Of a DNA stretch of 64,000 nt, positions 6,637 through 15,176 are shown one piece after another. Location: positions 1-64,000 of the forward strand of contig CAJPPK010000004.1 of assembly GCA_905372565.1 (NCBI GenBank), read 5' to 3'. The position numbers and the translations under genes were made by a program. The first letter of the stretch is position 1; every line of letters begins with the position of its first letter. The notes below the pieces were generated by a model, which saw nothing but the letters and a program-made list of their open reading frames with translations, was not told where the DNA came from and made no database searches. The DNA is from an uncultured Porphyromonas sp. Its GTDB lineage: Bacteria; Bacteroidota; Bacteroidia; Bacteroidales; Porphyromonadaceae.

Positions 6637-8181
6637 ATGAGAAAACGTGTCATCTGGATCATCATCATTGCGCTCATCTCTGCCTACGGGCTGCTCTCAT
6701 GGGTGCAATATGAGTACTATAGTCGCGTGCTCTCCCTGCGTAAGGAGGAGATGCGAGATCAGATGAAGGATGCACTCTCTACCGTAGCGCAGGAGATCCA
6801 GGTACGCGAGCTGGTGCGCTACCTCAATCGGGGCCTGAATGCGAATGGTGGTCGCTTCGATGACTCTGAGTTCCTGCCTTCTTCGATTGCTGACTTTGAT
6901 ATTTGGCGACGCTCGAAGCTAGATACGATGGCTGTACGCCGAGCACTCGATACGGATCGAGTCTATCTCAAGGTGCCTAGTACGGGAGCTTCGACATCAC
7001 GACTCTATCGCCCCTCCGACCGACTTGTCCATGCTTACTTCTCCAATCTTCACTCGTTGGATAAGTACATCCTCCAGTTTCTCTATGATAGCTATAATCG
7101 GGATAGTATCCCTCAGATCATAGATACGCACCTGCTACGAAGCCTAGTGCGAGAGCATCTGGATAGCAAGGATCTCTGTGACCCCTTCCGTCTTTCGATC
7201 TATGATTCGGATGACCGCCTGGTCTACGAGTATCGTCCGCCATCTATGGATCAGCGACTAGGATGGGAGGAGGAGAATACCGTCCAGCAATACCTCTTTG
7301 TCCCCACGGGAGGATCTCATACAGACCGACCGTACATGAAGGTCTCGCTCAATATCGCTCCGACCAAGGCTGAGGTCATGCGCTTGGCGCTACCGAGCTT
7401 AGTCTCCACGATCATTGTCCTTGTATTAGGCTTCTCGGCCCTAGCGATTCTTCTGAATCATATGAGCTTTGCTGCCCAGCGAACGAGCTTCATTAACAAT
7501 ATGACTCATGAGCTGAAGACGCCTGTCAGTACGATCGTCTTGTCTGCTCAATCATTAGGGCGAAACTTCTCCCCAGATCAAGACGCACCTAATCCTCGAG
7601 TAAGAGATGCCATCTCGGTGATTAGCCTAGAGGCGCAGCGTATGAAGTTCCTTATAGATAAGGTACTCCAGTTCTCTCTCCTAGATGGACACGCTGGGAA
7701 GTTTGTCTTAGAGCCCTTGGATATCAATGAGCTTCTCTTACCAGTGGCGGAGATCTATACCTTCCATGCTCAGCAGCGAGGTGGTGATTTGGCCTTAGAG
7801 CTCAATGCACTGAACACTTGGGTGAGAGGAAGCCAGATCCATTTGTCGAACGTCTTCTTCAACCTCTTGGACAACGCCGTGAAGTACTCCAAGTCGGATG
7901 AGCCTCTTCAGCTTGCGATCTCAACGTATGATGACGGGAATGAGCTCGTGATCACGATCCAAGACAATGGTATAGGCATGGATAAGAAAGAGCTACGACG
8001 CATCTTCGATCGCTTCTATCGGATCAGCTCTGGTAAGCGTCATGACGTACGTGGGTTTGGCTTAGGGCTAGCTTACGTCACGAGTGTCATCCGCCAGTGT
8101 GGTGGACGTATCTCTGTCGAGAGCGAGCTAGGTGTCGGGTCTCGGATGATCATTCGTCTCCCTGCTTCAGAAACAGATTAG
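6637..8181 (+). CDS. rprX: sensor histidine kinase, RprX type
   Basis: A 514-residue membrane sensor kinase. A first membrane helix spans residues 5-23, a periplasmic sensing region about 25-250, and a second helix about 251-275. The H-box FINNMTHELKTP carries phospho-acceptor His291. The ATPase domain shows the N-box NLLDNAVKYS (Asn413), the G1 box DNGIGM (443-448) and the G2 box GFGLGL (473-478). All catalytic motifs are intact. The response regulator gene follows after 71 bases and is RprY-like, so this is the RprX partner known from Bacteroides. The signal sensed cannot be read from the sequence. Confidence 0.88.
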   Translation: MRKRVIWIIIIALISAYGLLSWVQYEYYSRVLSLRKEEMRDQMKDALSTVAQEIQVRELVRYLNRGLNANGGRFDDSEFLPSSIADFDIWRRSKLDTMAVRRALDTDRVYLKVPSTGASTSRLYRPSDRLVHAYFSNLHSLDKYILQFLYDSYNRDSIPQIIDTHLLRSLVREHLDSKDLCDPFRLSIYDSDDRLVYEYRPPSMDQRLGWEEENTVQQYLFVPTGGSHTDRPYMKVSLNIAPTKAEVMRLALPSLVSTIIVLVLGFSALAILLNHMSFAAQRTSFINNMTHELKTPVSTIVLSAQSLGRNFSPDQDAPNPRVRDAISVISLEAQRMKFLIDKVLQFSLLDGHAGKFVLEPLDINELLLPVAEIYTFHAQQRGGDLALELNALNTWVRGSQIHLSNVFFNLLDNAVKYSKSDEPLQLAISTYDDGNELVITIQDNGIGMDKKELRRIFDRFYRISSGKRHDVRGFGLGLAYVTSVIRQCGGRISVESELGVGSRMIIRLPASETD

Positions 8182-8252
8182 TCTCCCGATGAAGGAGAAT
8201 AGTATAACAATGTATTTACAACGCAACAGATAACGCAATTGACCCTGCTACT

Positions 8253-8978
8253 ATGGATGAACCAATAAAGATCCTCCTCTGCGAAGATGAAGAGAACCTT
8301 GGGAACATTCTCCAAGAGCTCCTCGAGAGCAAGAGGTTTGCTGTCACCCTCTGTCCTGATGGTGATCAAGGTTGGGAAGCCTTTAAGAATGAAAAGTTCG
8401 ACCTCTGTCTACTCGATATCATGATGCCTAAGCGTGATGGTCTGACGCTAGCTAAGGATATTCGTAGTCTCTCGACAGATGTGCCGATTATCTTCCTCAC
8501 GGCTCTCGGGATGAGAGAGAATATCCTAGAAGGCTTCCGCTCGGGAGCTGATGATTATATCACCAAGCCCTTCAGCATGGAGGAGCTACTACTGCGTATC
8601 GAGGCCATCCTGCGTCGTACGACTAAGCACGAAGGGGATAAGGAGCCTCAGCGAGTCTACCAGCTGGGGAACTATGTCTTCAATACTACGACACAGACCC
8701 TATCGCTCGGTGATCAGTCTCGTCGTCTCACGACCAAGGAGTGTGAGCTACTCTCATTACTCTGCCTCTTCGCCAATCAGACCCTAGAGCGTGGGCATGC
8801 CCTCAACGTCATCTGGGGAATCTCTGAAACTTCGGGAAGTAATGACGGATCCTTTAGCCAACGTAGTATGGATGTCTATGTCACGAAGCTCCGCCGGATG
8901 CTCGTCGGAGATGATCGTGTGGAGATCAAGAATGTCCATGGCAAGGGCTATAAGCTCGTCATCCCTCCTATAGAATAA
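8253..8978 (+). CDS. rprY: OmpR-family response regulator, RprY type
   Basis: A 241-residue regulator with a receiver domain (about 1-122) and a winged-helix DNA-binding domain (about 135-240). Receiver residues are intact: acidic pair Glu11/Asp12, phospho-acceptor Asp55 in LLDIMMPK, Thr83 and Lys105 in ITKPFSMEELLLRIEAILRR. The N-terminus (EPIKILLCEDEENLG) and the C-terminus (MDVYVTKLRRML, VHGKGYKLV) match RprY as I remember it. It lies directly behind rprX, so kinase and regulator form an operon. Targets are unknown here; in related species RprY has been linked to stress and envelope genes. Confidence 0.9.
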   Translation: MDEPIKILLCEDEENLGNILQELLESKRFAVTLCPDGDQGWEAFKNEKFDLCLLDIMMPKRDGLTLAKDIRSLSTDVPIIFLTALGMRENILEGFRSGADDYITKPFSMEELLLRIEAILRRTTKHEGDKEPQRVYQLGNYVFNTTTQTLSLGDQSRRLTTKECELLSLLCLFANQTLERGHALNVIWGISETSGSNDGSFSQRSMDVYVTKLRRMLVGDDRVEIKNVHGKGYKLVIPPIE

Positions 8979-9042
8979 CTCCGTAAGTAGCCCAGCTACT
9001 TACCCTGCTCATCAAGCACCTACACATCATCCAGCAGTCCCG

Positions 9043-9082
9043 AGGTAGTGTCTCCCTAGTTTTCGCTGGGGAGATACTACCT
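9043..9082 (+). terminator. rprY terminator overlapping the rnr promoter
   Basis: A 14-bp stem, AGGTAGTGTCTCCC (9043-9056) with GGGAGATACTACCT (9069-9082), one G:U pair. Its 3' arm contains the first five bases of the -7 box at 9078-9085. A weaker 9-bp hairpin (8983-9003) lies nearer the rprY stop. Confidence 0.65.
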
Positions 9083-9085
9083 TTG
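9078..9085 (+). promoter_or_regulatory. -7 box of rnr
   Basis: TACCTTTG, 56 bases before the rnr ATG, starting inside the 3' arm of the hairpin at 9043-9082. Confidence 0.6.
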
Positions 9086-9140
9086 TATCATTCAGTACCA
9101 TGAGTCGAAGGGCTCATAGGCACTGCTAAATCAATCATTG

Positions 9141-11378
9141 ATGAGTAAGAAAAAAATTAAGTCTACCTCTCCTGCTAAAAAGAGCAAGCGTCCAGCAGGA
9201 GAAGCTCCATATATCCCACGTGAAGATATTCAGCGTCTGGCTCTCGAAGTCTTTGAAAAGAGTGATGGACGAGTCTTGACCTACAAGCAGGTCTGTTATG
9301 TATTTGGTAAGACAACGATGGCGCAGAAGCGTGTCATCTACCAAGCCTTAGCGGATCTAGCCTCTCGTGGTGTGCTCCAGGAGCTGGAGCCGGGGCGTTT
9401 TGTCCTAGCCAGTAAGAATGGTCAGCAGCTAGAGGGTGTCTTTGATTACCGAGGTGGTCGTCCATCCTTTATCCCAGACGATAGTGGTATCGATCCTATC
9501 CCGCTCTCAGAGTATGCCTCGGGGCAAGCGCTACATGGGGATCGTGTCTTGGTTTCCTTTGTCCGGAATCGACGAGGTGAATACAAGCGACTACAGGTTA
9601 CCGAGATCCTAGAGCGCAGGGAGGCAACCTATGTCGGACGCCTACAGATTACCCGAGGATACGCCTTCTTCATAGCACCGAATAAGGAGCTTCGTCAGGA
9701 TGTCTTTATCCCCGAAGATAAGCTGAAGGGAGCGACCCAGCGGGATAAAGTCCTCGTGCGTATCCTGGGATGGGATAAGCGAAGTAAGAATCCTCGAGGA
9801 GAAGTCGTGGATGTCCTCGGCCAAGCAGGAGACAATACCACCGAGATGCATGCTATCTTGGCAGAGTTTGGCTTGCCTTATAGCTATCCCGAGGATGTAG
9901 AGCGCTATGCGGAGACGCTTAGCGGAGAGATTACAGCTGAAGAGCTAGCGGGAAGAGAGGACTTCCGTGGTGTCCTCACTTGTACCATTGACCCGAAGGA
10001 TGCGAAGGACTTTGATGATGCACTATCCTTCCGAGAGCTCTCCCAAGGAGAGTATGAAGTTGGGGTACATATCGCTGATGTTAGTCACTACGTGCCTGTC
10101 GGGGGGATCATTGACCAAGAAGCCTATCGTCGTGCTACAAGTGTTTATTTGGTCGATCGGACGATACCGATGCTCCCAGAGCGATTGAGCAACTTCCTCT
10201 GCTCGCTACGCCCCGATGAGGATAAGTATGCCTACAGCTGTGTCTTCGTCCTCGATGCGGAGGCTAAGGTCCGATCGGCTCGTATCACTCGCTCGATCAT
10301 CCGTAGTCAGTGTCGATTCACTTACGAAGAAGCACAAGATATTATCGAGACGGGATCTGGAAAGCATGCAGAAGCTATTCTGATGCTTCATCGCTTAGCT
10401 CAGAAGCTCCGTACAAAGCGCTTTGAGAAGGGAAGTATTGCCTTTGATCGTCCCGAAGTGCGCTTTGAGTTAGATGAGACGGGGAAGCCTCTCTCTGTCA
10501 TTATCAAGGAGAGTAAGGCGGCTCACCAGTTGATCGAGGAGTTTATGCTCCTAGCGAATCGTACGGTGGCTGAGCGTATCTCCTTCCCTGAGCGAAGTGA
10601 CATCACGCCAGCCCTGCTTACGAAGGGTAAGGGGAAGTTACCCTTCGTCTATCGTATCCATGAGGCGCCTGATACGGAGAAGCTACAGAGCCTAGCTGAG
10701 TTCGTCCGTCGCTTTGGCTATAAGCTCCGCACTGAAGGGAGTGCAGAGATCATTGCTCAAAGTCTGAATAAGCTTCTCTCCGACATCAAGGGGAAGCCCG
10801 AAGAAGATATGCTCACGATGCTAGCCATTCGATCGATGGCTAAGGCTCGCTATACGACCGTAGCTCTAGGACACTATGGACTAGGCTTCGAGAGCTATAC
10901 GCACTTCACGTCTCCTATTCGTCGCTATCCAGATCTCATGGTGCACCGTCTGCTGACGCGTTACCTCGTAGAGGGCAAGTCGCCGGCTGATCTGGCAGAC
11001 CTGGAGGGGCAGTGTGAGCATGCCTCGGAGATGGAGAGCCTAGCTTCGAATGCCGAGCGTGCTTCGATCAAGTATAAGCAGGTCGAGTATATGCTCCCTC
11101 GTTTGGGCGAGCAGTTCTCTGGGGTGATCACCGGCTTAGCCGATTGGGGTATTTATGTCGAGCTAGAGGATAACAAGTGTGAAGGACTCGTGCCTGCACG
11201 TGATCTCACCGATGACTACTATGTCTATGACGAGAAGAACTTCCGACTCGTAGGGCGTCATCGAGGGCGAGTATTCTCGCTAGGTGATCGCATTGAGGTG
11301 ATCGTGGCGCAGGCAGATCTGGTACGTAAGCAGCTGGACTTTGCGCTAGCCGAAGACGCTCCTTTCGCTAGGAAATAG
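9141..11378 (+). CDS. rnr: ribonuclease R
   Basis: A 3'-5' exoribonuclease that degrades structured RNA and defective ribosomal RNA. The ATG at 9141 is preferred to an in-frame TTG three bases upstream. A basic N-terminus (MSKKKIKSTSPAKKSKRP) leads into an N-terminal helical domain (about 20-90) and cold-shock domains. The RNB catalytic core begins with DPKDAKDFDDAL (Asp284 onward), whose aspartates bind the catalytic metals. A C-terminal S1 domain (about residues 658-735, GVITGLADWGIYVELE) follows. The length of 745 residues is normal. It is a single-gene unit with its own promoter and terminator. Confidence 0.96.
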   Translation: MSKKKIKSTSPAKKSKRPAGEAPYIPREDIQRLALEVFEKSDGRVLTYKQVCYVFGKTTMAQKRVIYQALADLASRGVLQELEPGRFVLASKNGQQLEGVFDYRGGRPSFIPDDSGIDPIPLSEYASGQALHGDRVLVSFVRNRRGEYKRLQVTEILERREATYVGRLQITRGYAFFIAPNKELRQDVFIPEDKLKGATQRDKVLVRILGWDKRSKNPRGEVVDVLGQAGDNTTEMHAILAEFGLPYSYPEDVERYAETLSGEITAEELAGREDFRGVLTCTIDPKDAKDFDDALSFRELSQGEYEVGVHIADVSHYVPVGGIIDQEAYRRATSVYLVDRTIPMLPERLSNFLCSLRPDEDKYAYSCVFVLDAEAKVRSARITRSIIRSQCRFTYEEAQDIIETGSGKHAEAILMLHRLAQKLRTKRFEKGSIAFDRPEVRFELDETGKPLSVIIKESKAAHQLIEEFMLLANRTVAERISFPERSDITPALLTKGKGKLPFVYRIHEAPDTEKLQSLAEFVRRFGYKLRTEGSAEIIAQSLNKLLSDIKGKPEEDMLTMLAIRSMAKARYTTVALGHYGLGFESYTHFTSPIRRYPDLMVHRLLTRYLVEGKSPADLADLEGQCEHASEMESLASNAERASIKYKQVEYMLPRLGEQFSGVITGLADWGIYVELEDNKCEGLVPARDLTDDYYVYDEKNFRLVGRHRGRVFSLGDRIEVIVAQADLVRKQLDFALAEDAPFARK

Positions 11379-11400
11379 CCTTCTCGTACTCTACTATATG

Positions 11401-11440
11401 AAGCGCCCCACACATCGATCGATGTGCGGGGCGCTTTACT
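11401..11440. terminator. terminator between convergent rnr and fabG
   Basis: An 18-bp stem with one mismatch (arms beginning AAGCGCCCC at 11401 and ending GGGGCGCTT at 11436), followed by TTAC. It can act for both converging genes. Confidence 0.8.
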
Positions 11441-11462
11441 TTGGGGTATTCCTTAGGGAGGA

Positions 11463-12209
11463 CTACATGTTCATCCCACCACAGACGTGGATCGTCTGCC
11501 CAGATACGTAGGAAGAGAGGTCGCTACCGAGGAAGACGCAGACATTCGCTACATCCTCAGGAGTCCCGCCACGACGGAGAGGGATCTGAGCTTCCCACTG
11601 CTTGCGTACTTCTTCGCTTAGGGCATGTGTCATGTCGGTGATGATGAAGCCTGGGGCGATCGCGTTAGCACGGACGCCACGTGCGCCGAGCTCCTTAGCG
11701 ATGCTCTTAGCTAGGCCGATCATACCCGCCTTGGATGCGGAGTAGTTCGTCTGTCCAGCGTTACCAGAGACGCCGACTACAGAGGCCATATTGATGATGC
11801 TACCACTACGCTGCTTGACCATCACTGGGGTAACGGCGTGGATGAGGTTGAAGGCGCTCTTGAGGTTCACGTTGATCACGAGATCCCACTGCTCCTCAGT
11901 CATACGCATCATCAGCCCGTCACGGGTGATCCCTGCGTTGTTGACGAGGATGTCGATTCGACCGAAGTCTGCGACGACTTCTTCTACGAGCTTGTGTGCT
12001 GCTTCGAAGTCAGCGGCATTAGAAGCATAGGCTTTCGCCTTTACTCCGAGTCCTTCGAGCTCCTTAACGAACTCCTCTACTGACTCATCGATCTTGAGGT
12101 CAGTGATGGCTACGGATGCTCCTTCTTGAGCATACTTCTGGGCAATGGCACGACCGATACCACGGCCAGCGCCCGTGATGATGGCTACCTTATTGGCAAG
12201 TAGATTCAT
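11463..12209 (-). CDS. fabG: 3-oxoacyl-[acyl-carrier-protein] reductase
   Basis: Reduces 3-oxoacyl-ACP with NADPH in fatty acid elongation. The 248-residue short-chain dehydrogenase has the cofactor motif TGAGRGIG (12-19), NNAG (90-93) and the catalytic set Asn115, Ser143, Tyr156 and Lys160. The C-terminal GQTIHVCGGMNM is typical of FabG rather than other short-chain dehydrogenases. It follows the tetR-type gene by 23 bases on the minus strand, so both share the promoter at 12933-12940. No acpP or fab cluster is nearby. Confidence 0.93.
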   Translation of the reverse strand: MNLLANKVAIITGAGRGIGRAIAQKYAQEGASVAITDLKIDESVEEFVKELEGLGVKAKAYASNAADFEAAHKLVEEVVADFGRIDILVNNAGITRDGLMMRMTEEQWDLVINVNLKSAFNLIHAVTPVMVKQRSGSIINMASVVGVSGNAGQTNYSASKAGMIGLAKSIAKELGARGVRANAIAPGFIITDMTHALSEEVRKQWEAQIPLRRGGTPEDVANVCVFLGSDLSSYVSGQTIHVCGGMNM

Positions 12210-12232
12210 AATTATAATAGGTAATGAGTGAA

Positions 12233-12859
12233 CTAGGGAAGGGGAGTGGGGGATACTCCCTGCTCTGTGGGAGCGGGTGAAGTGAGCCCGTAGAGTAGTA
12301 GATGGCGCACGACCTTACGGATCTCCGTGATGGTGCCCTCGGCTCGATAGGCGCCACTGATATAAGGGACTTCCATCCCTTTGGTAATATTCTGAAGGAT
12401 ATAAGCGGTCAGGCGTATATCCTCGATAGCGAAGATGCCTTGAGCCTTCCCCTCATGGAGGAGGGCTTCGAGTCGAGCGATCTCCTGGCGGTCAAAGTCT
12501 GCACGAGCCTTCTCGACAAGCCAGATGTCACGGAAGAACTCGGCTCGTAGTGAGCCATTGCGTAGGACGAGATCCTTAATCTTATCTAGATGGGTTAGCA
12601 TGACCGTCAGGATCTTATCTTCGGGTGATGCAGGCAGACGCAGGGTGAGCTCGATGTCATGCCATAGACGCTCTAGCTCTCGCTCGATGACGGCATGGAA
12701 GATCTCATCCTTGTTGCGGAAGTAGGTGTAGAGCGTTCGTCGCCCTTTCTTTGAGGCGTCAGCGATGTCGTTCATCGTGGTGTTGGTAAACCCCACGCTG
12801 GCGAAGAGCTGTCGTGCCACCTCGATCATCAGGTCTTTAGTCTTGACGATACCTGCCAT
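12233..12859 (-). CDS. TetR-family transcriptional regulator
   Basis: A 208-residue repressor-type protein. The N-terminal helix-turn-helix is TetR-like: TMNDIADASKKGRRTLYTYF (residues about 28-47), followed by NKDEIFHAVIE. The C-terminal half is an all-helical ligand or dimer domain without diagnostic motifs. It is the first gene of a two-gene operon with fabG, so it may sense an acyl or membrane-related ligand and control fabG and itself. That is inferred from position only. Confidence 0.88.
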   Translation of the reverse strand: MAGIVKTKDLMIEVARQLFASVGFTNTTMNDIADASKKGRRTLYTYFRNKDEIFHAVIERELERLWHDIELTLRLPASPEDKILTVMLTHLDKIKDLVLRNGSLRAEFFRDIWLVEKARADFDRQEIARLEALLHEGKAQGIFAIEDIRLTAYILQNITKGMEVPYISGAYRAEGTITEIRKVVRHLLLYGLTSPAPTEQGVSPTPLP

Positions 12860-12932
12860 CCTAGATTGTCTGTCTCGTGCTTACGTTAGTCTATTCGTAC
12901 TCGGGGATCTTTTCCTCCCGATGTAATTGCTT

Positions 12933-12940
12933 CAAAGGTA
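12933..12940 (-). promoter_or_regulatory. -7 box of the tetR-fabG operon
   Basis: The minus strand reads TACCTTTG, 74 bases upstream of the tetR-type start. A repressor site would be expected nearby, but no clear dyad was found. Confidence 0.6.
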
Positions 12941-13043
12941 CGAAAAGTTGCGCACATTAGGCGTAAACGTGCAGTTTGTATCCTCATAGCCTTCGTGACA
13001 TAATGGATCTAGTGATGCCTCTTGGTCGATCAGGTGAGGAATG

Positions 13044-13079
13044 ACACCGCCCCGAGAACTTGTGCTCTCGGGGCGGTGT
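13044..13079. terminator. terminator of the HU-HIG gene
   Basis: A perfect 14-bp stem (ACACCGCCCCGAGA 13044-13057 with 13066-13079) and an 8-base loop, downstream of the minus-strand HU gene. Confidence 0.75.
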
Positions 13080-13109
13080 ATCCTTAGGTTATCGTTCGAG
13101 TCCCTTGGA

Positions 13110-13532
13110 CTAGCTGGTCTGGTTGGATTTCTTTGTCTTCTTGGGTACTTGCTTGAAGTGTACACCAGTGAGGGTGAAGTAAGACTTCGATGGGCGTAGG
13201 TGAACCATAGGCTTCTCGATATGGATGTTGGGATTGAACTTCTCCTCTTGCCCCACTGCTCGGCTCTTGAAGGAGGGAACAAGTGTGCCTAGATCGCCGA
13301 AGTCCACCATGTCACCGTTGGTGACGAAGTCCTTAGCGATCTCGGTCGCATAGTTGATCACAGCTTCTACTTCCTGGCGGGTGAAGCTCGTGCTTCGTGC
13401 GACTTCATCGCAGAAGCGGCGAAAGGGGATCCGCCCTCGTCCTGAGGGCTGTGCGATTTTCATGATCTTACCTGCGTGCTTGCCGAAGGTGATCTTTCGT
13501 TCGACGACGTACTGTAGAGGTTTGCTTGCCAT
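13110..13532 (-). CDS. HU-family DNA-binding protein, HU-HIG type
   Basis: A 140-residue nucleoid-associated protein. The helical dimerisation part (about 35-75, RFCDEVARSTSFTRQEVEAVI) and the beta-arm region with VDFGDLGTLVPSF follow HU topology. A Bacteroidota-specific N-terminal strand (QYVVERKITFGKHAGKIMKI) and an extended C-terminus (YFTLTGVHFKQVPKKTKKS) mark the HU-HIG variant, longer than the 90 residues of classical HU. It would bend or coat DNA with low sequence preference. It is a single-gene unit with a possible -7 box at 13612-13619. Confidence 0.85.
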   Translation of the reverse strand: MASKPLQYVVERKITFGKHAGKIMKIAQPSGRGRIPFRRFCDEVARSTSFTRQEVEAVINYATEIAKDFVTNGDMVDFGDLGTLVPSFKSRAVGQEEKFNPNIHIEKPMVHLRPSKSYFTLTGVHFKQVPKKTKKSNQTS

Positions 13533-13611
13533 AGTATGTGGTATATTAAGTATCCGAACTAGGTGCTCATCGTCGGGGAATATACTTGACGGGAGCGATC
13601 CTAGCGTGGGG

Positions 13612-13619
13612 TAAAAGTA
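13612..13619 (-). promoter_or_regulatory. possible -7 box of the HU-HIG gene
   Basis: The minus strand reads TACTTTTA, seven of eight positions of TAnnTTTG, 80 bases upstream of the start. Confidence 0.35.
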
Positions 13620-13739
13620 GGCAACTTTATGCTATCTGTCAAGCTCTCTTCTGTGTCATCTTGAGCTATGCAAGCTAGCTCTCTCAAGTGGCCTCTGCTC
13701 CTGCCATCTCAAGTGGGTGGGATAGCTTGTGCGGATTCC

Positions 13740-13827
13740 ACCGTTGGAGTCCTCGGAGAGTAACGTTGCTTTTCGTGAGTTTCATCGCTGCTTCTCTCGG
13801 AGTCCAACGTTGCTATTGTGCTCTTGA
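13740..13827. repeat. degenerate 22-bp tandem array
   Basis: Four units of exactly 22 bp start at 13740, 13762, 13784 and 13806. They share an opening close to AACGTTGCT (ACCGTTGGA, AACGTTGCT, ATCGCTGCT, AACGTTGCT) and often CTCGGAG in the second half. A fifth, poorer unit may follow at 13828. The rest of the 13533-14294 gap holds the divergent promoters and the long exbB leader; no gene was recognised. Confidence 0.65.
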
Positions 13828-14130
13828 GTCGTTTCGGAGGAGAGAGGAGGAGCGTTTGTCCTTTTTGTTTAGGTTCGCTTCCTAGCTTGGCTTGATGCCT
13901 ATAGAGAGCTTCCGCTTACCCCTATCATCCTCTGTGAGATAGTCCTATACCCCTTGGCCTTGCTCTCTATCCATACCATAATATAATAGCTAGGGTAGAG
14001 GAGCGTTCCCTAAGGAGATTCAGTGAATCGTTTGGTTAGGGCTTCTCGGCGAGGTGAACCATCGGGTATGATTGTTTTACTTAGGGTGCTGTGATGGGGG
14101 AGCTACAAGGGCAATTCTTCTTGTTGGGAT

Positions 14131-14161
14131 TTTGTTTTAGTGGGGAAAAGCTGTACTTTTG
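14131..14161 (+). promoter_or_regulatory. promoter of the exbB operon
   Basis: TTTG at 14131-14134 and TACTTTTG at 14154-14161 are 19 bp apart, the canonical Bacteroidota -33/-7 arrangement. An untranslated leader of about 125 bases follows. Confidence 0.75.
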
Positions 14162-14294
14162 ATTCCGAAAGAGTTCTATCTACGTTCGTAGGCCTATGGC
14201 GAGCTAGCCCAGCTGGACAAAGTAGTGCTCTCAAGGAAAGCAAACAGAAAGCAACGAAATAATAAACTTACTAACTCACAAACAACAACTCGAC

Positions 14295-15152
14295 ATGAAA
14301 AAGTTATTCGCAATCGTCGCTTGCGTAGGTCTCCTCTCTGTAGGTGTGGCCAATGTCGCTAAGGCTCAGAATGCAGATAGCACCGCAGCAACTCCAGCCA
14401 CCGAGCAGGTAGATAGCGCTGCAGCAACCACCGCGGATAGCGCAGCTGTAGCAGCTGACACCGCCACCGGAGAAAGCCAGGTAGCTGGCGAAGAAGCTCC
14501 AGCAGAAGCTAGCTTCCACCAGGCTCTTAAGACCAAGTTCATCGAAGGGGGTGCCGACTTCATGGCTCTCGTTGCCATCGCTCTCATCCTCGGTCTGGCT
14601 CTCTGCCTCGAACGTATCATCTACCTCAACCTCGCTAACGTTAACCCCGATAAGCTCCTTAAGGACATCGAAGACGCTCTCGTAGGTCAGGGTAACATCG
14701 AGAAGGCTAAGGAAGTGGCTCGCAACACGCGTGGTCCTATCGCTTCTATCGCTTATCAGGCTCTCCTTCGTGCAGACCAGGGTATCGACATCGCTGAAAA
14801 GTCTGTCGTATCTTATGGTGGTGTACAGGGCGGTCTCCTCGAAAAGAATCTTTCTTGGATCACGCTCTTCATCGCTATGGCTCCTTCTCTCGGGTTCCTT
14901 GGTACCGTTGTAGGTATGGTGCAGGCCTTCGATAACATCGAAAAGGTCGGTGATATCAGCCCAACGGTCGTAGCAGGTGGTATGAAGGTGGCTCTGATCA
15001 CCACGATCGGTGGTCTCGTCGTAGCCCTTATCCTCCAGATCTTCTATAACTATATCCTCTCTCTCGTCGAAGGCATCCTGAACCGTATGGAAGATGCTTC
15101 AATCACGCTGCTTGACCTTATCGTTAAGTACGACGAAAAGAAGAATAAGTAA
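14295..15152 (+). CDS. exbB: MotA/TolQ/ExbB-type proton channel protein
   Basis: The proton channel subunit that, with ExbD, energises TonB for outer-membrane import. A signal peptide (MKKLFAIVACVGLLSVGVANVAKAQ) precedes an Ala/Thr-rich periplasmic stretch (about 26-75), an N-terminal extension often seen in Bacteroidota. Helix 1 spans about 93-112 (FMALVAIALILGLALCLERI). The paired channel helices lie at about 195-215 and 235-258, with TLFIAMAPSLGFLGTVVGMV typical of the family. It heads a four-gene operon whose ExbD partners are third and fourth. SusC-type receptors elsewhere in the window are likely clients. Confidence 0.9.
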   Translation: MKKLFAIVACVGLLSVGVANVAKAQNADSTAATPATEQVDSAAATTADSAAVAADTATGESQVAGEEAPAEASFHQALKTKFIEGGADFMALVAIALILGLALCLERIIYLNLANVNPDKLLKDIEDALVGQGNIEKAKEVARNTRGPIASIAYQALLRADQGIDIAEKSVVSYGGVQGGLLEKNLSWITLFIAMAPSLGFLGTVVGMVQAFDNIEKVGDISPTVVAGGMKVALITTIGGLVVALILQIFYNYILSLVEGILNRMEDASITLLDLIVKYDEKKNK

Positions 15153-15176
15153 TCCACCCGTAAGTACAATAAAGAA

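Noticed and set aside
6384..6713. 109-residue plus-strand frame before rprX
   Set aside because: Spans the rprX promoter and overlaps its start, and shows no family features.
13088..13104. GTTCGAGTCCC, which resembles a tRNA T-loop
   Set aside because: No acceptor stem, anticodon arm or CCA end can be built around it; it is the gap next to the HU-HIG gene.
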